Assembly (NCBI GenBank): GCA_963792075.1
Contig: CAWBUW010000002.1
Location: 762,378-826,377, forward strand
Reading direction: 5' to 3'
Length of the DNA: 64,000 bases
From: CAWBUW01 sp963792075
GTDB lineage: Bacteria; Chloroflexota; Anaerolineae; Anaerolineales; UBA4823
In this document: positions 45,101-51,600 of the stretch, in pieces
Numbering within the stretch: the stretch's first letter is position 1
Layout: every line of letters begins with the position of its first letter
Notes under the pieces: generated by a model
The model's input: the letters and a program-made list of their open reading frames with translations, nothing else
Databases searched by the model: none
What the model was told of the DNA's origin: nothing
Program-made: the position numbers and the translations under genes

Positions 45101-45380
45101 GGATGTACGCGGGCGAAATGGAAGGGCGGGTGCAGCCATAGCCGTGGTCGGGAGTGCCCCGGCAGAGCACGCAGTCATGCTGGGGGAACATGAAGCCAAG
45201 CTGCGCTACCCGGCCCCCCAGGCAAGGAGTCTGCTCGACCAGGTAGACGCGCAAGCCGGCATCTGCCAGGTCCAGGGCAGAGCGCATGCCCCCAATGCCG
45301 CCGCCGATGACGAGGGCTGCAGCAGGTTTGGAGTGAGCAAGTGCTATGGGGTGAACCGAATTGGGAGCATAACTTTGCAT
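42183..45380 (-). CDS. hdrA: Double HdrA-type FAD/Fe-S electron-bifurcating subunit
   Basis: 1,065 residues, two HdrA units in one chain. Unit one: FAD motif VIGGGIGGMRSALDLA, 4Fe-4S motifs CINCGYCNQACP (near 139) and CEDCGKCAEICP (near 180), and QCIGSRDQKNSYCSSICC. Unit two: VVGGGVAGMTAALA (near 629), a matching CSRVCC segment, and C-terminal CVGCLTCTRVCP and CQGCGTCTGECP ferredoxin motifs. It lacks the GltD insert of its partner. First gene of a minus-strand operon running through MvhD, HdrA-GltD, MvhD-Sec, MetV, MetF and HdrCB. ATG 45380 has only a weak ribosome site. Having two different HdrA chains suggests a complex with two flavin branching points, or two alternative complexes. Confidence 0.93.
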   Translation of the reverse strand: MQSYAPNSVHPIALAHSKPAAALVIGGGIGGMRSALDLADAGLRVYLVEQTPCLGGRVAQLGFMFPQHDCVLCRGTPDHGYGCTRPSISPAYIQNNTHPNLELLTNTHILDIEGQAGDFSVSLRIEPRYVDPQRCINCGYCNQACPVELPDSYQQGMTFHKAAFKTTARAVPDAYVIDRGPYCEDCGKCAEICPTKAIHLDEQPRLLTVEVGAIILALGFQVFDPAELGELGFGRYPNVVSAMQYERLASRSGPTEGVVVRPSDNQRPKSIAWLQCIGSRDQKNSYCSSICCMYATKEAILAKQRLGKDVTCQVFIMDERAFNKEYGTYFSKARNQHGIQYTRCRISAIDEDPGSHNLLLHSIDADGRPVTQQFDMVVLATGLQPPQTANELARILGIQLNKYGFCQTDKFTPLQTTRPGVFVCGAFSSPKEIVETIIDASGAAAEVMRLLNDRLNSYPYTHEYPFLEVGSLPPERDLDEEPVKVGAFICTCAGTLNGDSGKMDLKALAAATARCPGVAHVEVMETACLPENLAQMKERIQELGLNRVAIAACSNRTHDSLFQRTVRQAGLNPYLLELVNLREQCSRVHHWQPEIANRKAQELVRMAVGRLVAAEPVYKKKHHCRSSALVVGGGVAGMTAALAIADSGYDVHLVEQTEVLGGNLLKLDYLAEGYNPQLLLRDLVNRVRSHQRIQVHTRTEIKQHSGHIGFFQTTLTTKRLDGLVEDIALEHGVAILATGGLEAHNHAWLDLPGVITQHEMEEMFIHQPKAIAALHDVVMIQCVRPEGILDYCSRVCCTNAIKNAIRLKLFNPQCNVSILYRNIVTYGFREEHYNEARRLGVIFVRYTDAEPPELVCEPQKRFVRLRDLNLNRVLEIPADLIPLSMSILPAKGTADLARMFHVPLSSEGFFQEAQLKLRPMDFMREGIFLAGIAHYPKFLEETISHALAAAARALTVLSSRDMLFLGGVVAQVDPTKCVGCLTCTRVCPFQIPKVIQQEGRTGVGGLGGAAYIDPAQCQGCGTCTGECPATAIQLINYSDQQMMLHDIQGLGQWLPSEPQRLEVQI

Positions 45381-45411
45381 AAAACCGCACCGGTTCTAAA
45401 AAGCGCACAGC

Positions 45412-45434
45412 CATAATCCTATAGGGTTATGGCT
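45412..45434. repeat. Short inverted repeat in the hdrA leader
   Basis: Imperfect palindrome (CAGCCATAA arm with TTATGGCTG, one U-G wobble) within the predicted 135-nt leader, about 30 nt before hdrA. It could be an operator or a leader hairpin. Confidence 0.4.
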
Positions 45435-45521
45435 GTGGTGGTGGAGGCGATGTCCCTTTCAGGAACAAATACCAATATTCGATTGGAACAGGATGGCAAG
45501 CTCTCTTCTATAGGATACATT

Positions 45522-45550
45522 ATCTTAGCAAAACGTATCGAGAATGTCAA
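45522..45550 (-). promoter_or_regulatory. Sigma-70-type promoter of the HdrA/MvhD/MetVF operon
   Basis: TTGACA at 45550-45545 (minus strand), a 17-nt spacer and TAAGAT at 45527-45522. Predicted start about 45515, giving a leader of about 135 nt before hdrA. It is the best promoter match I found in the window. Confidence 0.7.
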
Positions 45551-45570
45551 CAACCATTTCTGAGAGGATA

Positions 45571-45623
45571 TGTGGCTGTCCAATGGGGGTGGTGCGAAGC
45601 ACCACCCCCATTGGACAGCCACA
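45571..45623. terminator. Long hairpin terminator, GCGAAGC apex
   Basis: Perfect 25-bp stem (45571-45595 with 45599-45623), loop GAA. It separates the FAD oxidoreductase gene (ends 45635, minus) from the hdr promoter 20 nt further on. Confidence 0.8.
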
Positions 45624-45634
45624 TTGCCAGAGCC

Positions 45635-46966
45635 TCACCCCAGCCCCCTTTCGTAGATGGCGTCTTCCAGGCGCAGGTAGCCCCGGATAGCCTGGCTGGC
45701 GGCCAGGCGCAGCGGCTCGGGAGGCCAGGGGATCATGCGGCGGTTGACGAACCAGACGTCGGTCAGGTCGGTCTTGTTTTCCAGGATCAGGTCTGCCAGC
45801 AAACGGCCGTTCAGGTGGGTCATCGATACTCCGTGGCCCACACAACCCAGGCTGTAAATCGCCCTCGGGTCGCCCAGGAAGCCGATGGCGGGAGCCATAT
45901 CGACCGGTACGGAGACCGGTCCGCCCCAGCGCTGGGCGATCTGCACGCCCTTCAGGCTGGGAAAGAGCCAGGCAATATCACGCTCCAGGTCGCCGAAAAC
46001 ACGCGGGTTCAAGTCGTGGCCCATATCCTGTCCATACGCCAGGCTGACGTCGCTGCCGCCCATTGCCAGGCGGTTGTCGATGGTCAGGCGGAAATAGTGC
46101 ACCAGATTGCGCGCGTCTTCGATCCCCTGCCGGTTCTTCCAGCCAATCGGCGCCAGGCGGGCCTCGCTCAGCGGCTCGGTTACCACCATGTGGGTGAAGG
46201 CCGGCACCTGCTTGCGCTTCAACTGTGGGACCAGGTGCGAATAGGCGTTCGTGGCAAAGACGAGCTTTTTGGCCGTCACTTTACCGCCGGGAGTGCTCAA
46301 GGTAAACTCCTGGTCGCCGCGCTGGACCTCGCTAACTGGGGTCCCTTCGTAGATTTGGGCTCCCAATTGGAGCGCGATGCGTTTTAGCTCGCGGGCCTGC
46401 TTGGCCGGGTCGAGCAGGCCACAGCGTTTTTCCCACCAGCCGCCCAGGAAGCGCGGCGAGTTCACTTCGGCGCGGATTTTTTCAGCCTCGATCCACTCGA
46501 TGCCCGTGACGCCCAGCGAGGTCAGGATCTCCAGGTCGTGCTGGATGCGTTTGACGTAGCCGGGGGTGGTGGCGGCGCGCAGGAAGCCTGGGAACCAGTA
46601 ATCGGACTGGATATGGTGTTCCTTGACCAGGGCATCGACGTAATCGACGGCGCGCTCCATGTAGCGGTGGGCTTCGACCGTGCGCTGGTGGCCGAACAGG
46701 GCTTTGGTCACGGCCGGCTCGAGGCCGAAGAGGGTCATGGAGAAACCGCCGTTGCGCCCGCTGGCGCCAAAGCCGATCCCCTCCGCCTCCAGCACGGCAA
46801 CCGAAAGGCCGGGAGCGTCTTTGCGCAAGTTATAAGCGGTGGACAGGCCGGTAAAGCCGCCGCCCACAATGGCGACATCCACCTTTAGATCGCCCTGGAC
46901 AGGCGGGTTGGGGTGGTAGGTTCCATAGGCTGTCAGCCAATAGGATTTATCGCTATAATCTTTCAT
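45635..46966 (-). CDS. FAD-dependent amine/amino-acid oxidoreductase (DAO family)
   Basis: 443 residues from ATG 46966, with GGGAGG 6 nt upstream; the frame runs to 47008 without a ribosome site. The N-terminal dinucleotide-binding motif VDVAIVGGGFTGLSTAYNLR is followed by VLEAEGIGFGASGRNGG, the DAO-family pattern seen in gamma-glutamylputrescine oxidase and sarcosine-oxidase-like enzymes. Near the C-terminus is YSLGCVGHGVSMTHLNGRLLADL, the second FAD contact. It probably oxidises a primary or secondary amine with FAD; the substrate cannot be told. It reads in the same direction as the hdr operon but ends at a strong terminator, so it is a separate unit. Confidence 0.87.
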   Translation of the reverse strand: MKDYSDKSYWLTAYGTYHPNPPVQGDLKVDVAIVGGGFTGLSTAYNLRKDAPGLSVAVLEAEGIGFGASGRNGGFSMTLFGLEPAVTKALFGHQRTVEAHRYMERAVDYVDALVKEHHIQSDYWFPGFLRAATTPGYVKRIQHDLEILTSLGVTGIEWIEAEKIRAEVNSPRFLGGWWEKRCGLLDPAKQARELKRIALQLGAQIYEGTPVSEVQRGDQEFTLSTPGGKVTAKKLVFATNAYSHLVPQLKRKQVPAFTHMVVTEPLSEARLAPIGWKNRQGIEDARNLVHYFRLTIDNRLAMGGSDVSLAYGQDMGHDLNPRVFGDLERDIAWLFPSLKGVQIAQRWGGPVSVPVDMAPAIGFLGDPRAIYSLGCVGHGVSMTHLNGRLLADLILENKTDLTDVWFVNRRMIPWPPEPLRLAASQAIRGYLRLEDAIYERGLG

Positions 46967-47011
46967 ATGTGGCCTCCCATCGATTGATTCCAAAGAGTAG
47001 AGAACCACTTT

Positions 47012-47638
47012 TTATCCAGTTTGCATTTTCTGGAAACGTGCATAGACATAGGGGCGCACATCGCCCGATGGCATTCGGTAGGTATAGTCTAAACTCTCAA
47101 GAAGTTTGAATCCATCTCCGAAAAATTCACACAGGCTTTCTACGCTGTATCTTTGTACAGGTAAACCGCTGCAATTTGCTGCCCCATCCAATGCAAAGGT
47201 AGCCATAATCATAAAGCCACCTGCCATCACTACTTGTTGCAATACAGAAAGGTACGTTTGCCTATGCTGTTTTTCGGTAAGAAAATGAAACACGGCCCTG
47301 TCGTGCCAAACAGCGACGTTTTGGGGTTGTAACGCAGTGGATGGGTTGGTAATATCATCCACCACCCAATGCACCTGGGCTGCTTGCTCTTTGCTTATGA
47401 GGGTTTTGGCCTTTTCCAGTGCAACATCGCTAATATCTATGGCATAAAGATTATGGTAGCCAAGTTCTAACAGATTAGAAATAAGGATGGATGTACCTGA
47501 TCCAACATCCACAATCGGGCTATGCTTGGGAACCGCACACTTTTCAATGAGCTGGATAGAGGGGAAGGACCTGGACTCATACCAACCAAGTTGGGTAATG
47601 GGATCGTTCGTATATTTCTTGTTCCAATGTTCTTTCAT
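47012..47638 (-). CDS. SAM-dependent methyltransferase (class I)
   Basis: 208 residues. Motif I PIVDVGSGTSILISNLL, motif post-I LYAIDISDVALEKAK, and VVDDITN / VAVWHDRAVFHFL match the class-I Rossmann methyltransferases often annotated as methyltransferase type 12. The N-terminus EHWNKKYTNDPITQLGWYE is a common beginning in this family. Methyl acceptor unknown. The stop lies about 45 nt upstream of the oxidoreductase start, so co-transcription is likely. Confidence 0.88.
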   Translation of the reverse strand: MKEHWNKKYTNDPITQLGWYESRSFPSIQLIEKCAVPKHSPIVDVGSGTSILISNLLELGYHNLYAIDISDVALEKAKTLISKEQAAQVHWVVDDITNPSTALQPQNVAVWHDRAVFHFLTEKQHRQTYLSVLQQVVMAGGFMIMATFALDGAANCSGLPVQRYSVESLCEFFGDGFKLLESLDYTYRMPSGDVRPYVYARFQKMQTG

Positions 47639-47660
47639 GTCACACTCTGTTCCGGGAGTT

Positions 47661-47696
47661 GTGGGGGGCGAGGTGAGCGTCTACCTCGCCCCCCAC
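47661..47696. terminator. GC-rich hairpin terminator after the DUF1059 gene
   Basis: 14-bp perfect stem (47661-47674 with 47683-47696) with an 8-nt loop. It lies between the DUF1059 stop and the methyltransferase start on the minus strand. Confidence 0.6.
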
Positions 47697-47704
47697 CCAT
47701 CGCA

Positions 47705-47896
47705 TTATGCAGGTTTGATGTTCGCTTCCACCGTCTTGGTCATTTGTGCCAATTCTTCCTTGCTCATAGCTTTCAGCATATCTGCATGCGCCACACCCGC
47801 ATGAGCAAGTGCCTTCTCCATTACTTCTTTGGCAGTTACACCGGTTGCGACAAAGTCGCATTCCATACCAACATCCTTGCAGGCAAACTTCAACAT
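47705..47896 (-). CDS. DUF1059 family small protein
   Basis: 63 residues from ATG 47896, with AAGGAG 7 nt upstream. The start MLKFACKDVGMECDFVATG is the DUF1059 signature with two conserved cysteines. The rest is helical (KEVMEKALAHAGVAHA). Function unknown in this family. The first 25 or so codons are repeated in a broken copy at 55404-55479. Confidence 0.85.
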   Translation of the reverse strand: MLKFACKDVGMECDFVATGVTAKEVMEKALAHAGVAHADMLKAMSKEELAQMTKTVEANIKPA

Positions 47897-47941
47897 GATC
47901 ATACTCCTTGGAATCGTGAAATGAAACAAATTCGGTATCAT

Positions 47942-48023
47942 TTCAATAATTGGGGGTGGGGGGTGTTTTGAGCGTGCGAAGCACGCTCAAAACACCCCCC
48001 TTCCCCCCTTTTATTGAGAAGTT
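47942..48023. repeat. Long hairpin element with conserved flanks, GCGAAGC apex
   Basis: Perfect 20-bp stem (47958-47977 with 47981-48000), loop GAA, inside TTCAATAA ... TTATTGAGAAGTT flanks like those at 22644-22721. It lies upstream of the DUF1059 gene. Between it and 48186 are two further small palindromes (CGGTC-TAA-GACCG and GTCAGG-CTA-CCTGAC, 48091-48120), also present in copy B. Confidence 0.75.
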
Positions 48024-48185
48024 TCCAAATTCGGGACAGTTGCCTCCGTCGCGCTGCAACATGGGGTCTTGTATCGTAGAGAATACGCCGGTCTAAGACC
48101 GTGATGTCAGGCTACCTGACTTGCCGTGCCATCGCCGGCATTGCCCTGAAGCGGGATGACGGTGATGGCTATACAGGAGCCATTT

Positions 48186-48623
48186 TTATTTTTCAATGGG
48201 AACTCCGATCAGTGTGCTCCATTCCGCCCATGAACCATCATACAAGCGGGCTTTGGGGTAGCCGAGGAGATAGGACAAAACAAACCAGGTATGGTTGGAT
48301 CGCCCACCCACGATACAGTACGAGATGGTTTCCTTATCTGTAGTAACCCCATCGCGGGTGTATAAGGTTTGCAGTTCTTCAATTGATTTGAATGTTCCAT
48401 ATTCCTTGTTCGAGGTGTAAATAGACCGCGAGACAATCGGTATTTATTTTGTCAGTGGACGACCTTCCGCAATCCACTTCTCGCGATTCCCATCCATAAC
48501 ACGCACCTCGGCATGACCGTAGATTTTCAAGAGCCATAGGGCAAACGTGGCGTAACCGTGACGACGAGCGCCATAAACGAGGATGGTCGTATCGTTCTCG
48601 ATACCCGAGCGGGGTAACAACTC
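48186..48623 (-). pseudogene. Broken thiosulfate sulfurtransferase (copy of 55769-56611)
   Basis: The C-terminal half of the sulfurtransferase is recognisable from the stop at 48186. A deletion of about 198 bp near 48405 removes the segment between the two rhodanese domains and shifts the sequence, and similarity ends at 48623, so the N-terminal 70 or so codons are missing. The RHS gene stop lies 19 nt beyond the break. Not expected to be functional. Confidence 0.88.
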
Positions 48624-48641
48624 AGTTCTATTCTACCTTCA

Positions 48642-51600
48642 TCACTTCTTGATTTTACTCATACACTTTTGGAACTGATCTTCACAGGCTTGTAAACCTG
48701 GTCCAGGGTTGCCGTCATTTGCTCCCGGGTCAATACATAATTGACAGGATGTCCTCTTTTGGCCACAGCAGGTGGCTGGCGACTGTTTGCAGGCCCAATC
48801 GTCCAGCTTATCCGATATCCATTTGCCAAGACCATTATCTTCCAAACCAAGCGGATCGCGGTTGTTGACCGGGTCATTTCCGACATATGTGTACAGATTA
48901 GAGCCGCCACCGGCAAACAAGATCGGATCAGTCGCCGTCCACCGCCCTGTTTCAGGATCATAGTCACGTGCTCCAAAACGCACCAGGTGCGTGTCGGAGT
49001 CGTAAAGACCGCCGGCAAACCCAAATGGCTGGAAGGCGGGATTCGTATCAACCAGGACATTTCCAAAGGCGTCGTAATCGAGGCGTTGTGCAATGGCTCC
49101 GGTAGCGGCATTTACTACCAGCCGGACGCTGCCCAGGTGGTCAGTAAGCAACCGGTAGGTTACACCGCCCTTGACCATATAGTCTGGCACGTTGTTCCAG
49201 GTGGCATAAACGAAGCGGCTAACAACCTGGTTGGCTGCGTCGAGCTCGGCCGCGATACGCAAATCGTCCTCATAGAGAAATCCCTGGACGCGTACACCAT
49301 TGACAAGCTTGCCAATCCGGCGGTCTTGGCCGTCCACCAGATAAGTGATCTGGTCTCCGCCAGGCAGGCCAACCGCCATCAGGTTACCCAGCGCGTCGTA
49401 GTCATAGGTAGTTACCAGGCTGCCGTCCGAGCGAGTCTCCAGATCGCCGGCGGCATTATACGTGAAGTTGGTGCTGCCGTACTGGATCAGGCGGTCCTGA
49501 TTGTCGTATATGCCGGTATGCGTGCCACCCGGCCCGCTGCCGGTCAGCCGGTTGCCATTGCCGTCATACGTGTAGGTCGTTGCCGGTGCCCCGTTCTTGG
49601 TGACGCTCAGCAGCCGGCCAACCAGGTCATAGCTGTAAGCGTAGGTATCCGTTACGCCGCCGATCGTCTCGGTAAGGACCGTAGTGCGCCCGAGCAGATC
49701 GCGAGTATAGTCAACGGCATAGAGATTGGTCGCACCCGCCGCAGCGCGAACCTGGACCGGCTCAGCGAAGCTGTTATAGCTAACCCTCTCGGCAATCGTG
49801 GCAAGGGTGCTGCTTATCCTCAAGCGATTCTGTAGGCTGTAACCGAGAGACAAGTCACCCGCACTGACCAGCAGACCATCCAGGTCGTAGCTGTAGGCCA
49901 CCGGGTTGGAGCCGTTGATTTGGAGCCCACTCACCCGGAAGTTAGGGTTGTAGGTGTGCCCCACTGTGCCGGTGACTGGGCCACTCCAGGCTTCCGTGGT
50001 CATCAGGATGCCATCGTAGCCATAATTCAGGCCAATTCCTCCGGGTGCTGAAAGGCTGGTCAAATATCCGGTGACCACATCATATGCATAGGCCAGCAGT
50101 CCGCTGGCAGTGGTAACTGTACTGCGGCGGCCAGCGCTGTCGTAACCATAGGCAATCGTCTGCCCATCGGGGCGTGTGACCTGGGTCATCTGCTGGTCCA
50201 AATTGTAAGCATATTGGGTTGTGTCCGCGCCGGGGTTTACGTCGGGAGGTGAGTATTGGGCTAATAGATCTACCGGGGAATAGTTAAAGGCATGGCTCGG
50301 CCGGCCAGGCGGCGTTAAACTGGTGAGGTTGCCATTGGCATCGTAGGTATAGCTAATTACTTGGCCATCCGGGCGGGTTTCTACAGTCAGCCGGCCGGCG
50401 GCATCGTAGGCATAGGTCGTCGTCTGGTTGGCGGCGTTGGTCAGGCTGGCGATTTCGCCAGCGGCGTCGTAGGTGATCAAAACGATGCGTGCATCCGCAC
50501 CAGCCCCGGCTGTTATTGAGATCAGCCGCCCTCGGGTATCGTAGCTGTAGTGGATACTGGCGAGGGCCGCCGGTTGTTCCAGCGTTACCTGTCCAAGCAG
50601 GTTAATCGAGGTTGAGTACACCCGGCCTTCCGGGGAATGATCAACTTGCAGGCCGGTCCCGGAGGTGTAGGTGCTTAAGTAGGATGCACCGTTGAGGATA
50701 ACGACTTCTGTCTGGGTTGCCAGGCTCAATGGGTTGGCAGGATTGGTCAATACTGCCGTGCGATTGGTGGAGCGCTGGTAAGTCAGGCTACCGGGCAGAG
50801 TCGTAGTCATCCCCTCAATCACCGGGGCCAGCATTCCCCAGCGTGGATCAGGGCCAAATTGTTGGGTGGTGACGACGCTGTTCGATCCCCGCCAGGTCTG
50901 CGTGCCATCCATGCCAACCACAGTCTCTGTCTGGGTACCATCTGGCAGATCATTCGTGCTCTGTTCAGCCCCGCCCGGCAGGACCTGGACGTGATAGACC
51001 GTCGTAAAGCCCAAGGCAGTCGTGCGCGTCACGTTGTAGCCATCGCCACTTAGGGTGCGGGTAAAGGTCTGCTCGCCGCCCGCGGCATTCTGGTGGTGGA
51101 CAAGCCGACCCAGGTTGTCATAGGTAAAGGTTGTGATAAAGCCGCGCGGATTGGTAAGCGCGGTCAGCAGGCCATCGGGCGTCGAGGTAAATTGATAGTC
51201 TTCACCGGCCGGGTTGGTGATACTGGCCAGGAACCCGCTGCCATCGAGCGTCAAGGTTGTGGTTTGGCCATCTGGACCCAAAATGGCCGTTGGCGCACCG
51301 CCTGTCCGCTGGATGGAACTTACGTTGCCGGAGCCATCTGTAACCGTTACCAGCTTGAAGTCAGCGTCATAGGCGAACTCATAGAGCACAGCGCTGGTGA
51401 GGGCATGGAGCGTGCGCAAGTGTCGCCCGCCTCCATTGAACACGTAAAGCTCCTGGCCGTCCTCGGACGGAACGAGCAGGTCGCTCACAGAAAAACCTGG
51501 CAGGGTCGATGTAACCCGGCGCACGCGCTGGTTGAACCAATCCGCGACGTACAGGCTGCCATCCAGCCCCACGGTCACGCCGAGCACCTCATTGAGGCGT

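Larger units (their letters stand above)
47821..48623. repeat. Direct repeat copy A flanking the RHS gene
   Basis: Near-identical to 55404-56404 apart from scattered changes and a deletion of about 198 bp near 48405. It covers the 5' part of the DUF1059 gene, its leader hairpin and a broken sulfurtransferase. The offset between copies is 7,583 bp on the left and 7,781 bp on the right. Confidence 0.9.

Noticed and set aside
37055..45380. Selenocysteine in the HdrA proteins
   Set aside because: The site that is Sec in some HdrA proteins is an ordinary Cys in both chains, and no in-frame UGA occurs.
48101..48343. 80-residue plus-strand frame, identical in both duplicates (also 55684-55926)
   Set aside because: It is antisense to the sulfurtransferase 3' end and its leader. 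Identity of the two copies is explained by the duplication; no ribosome site or family resemblance.
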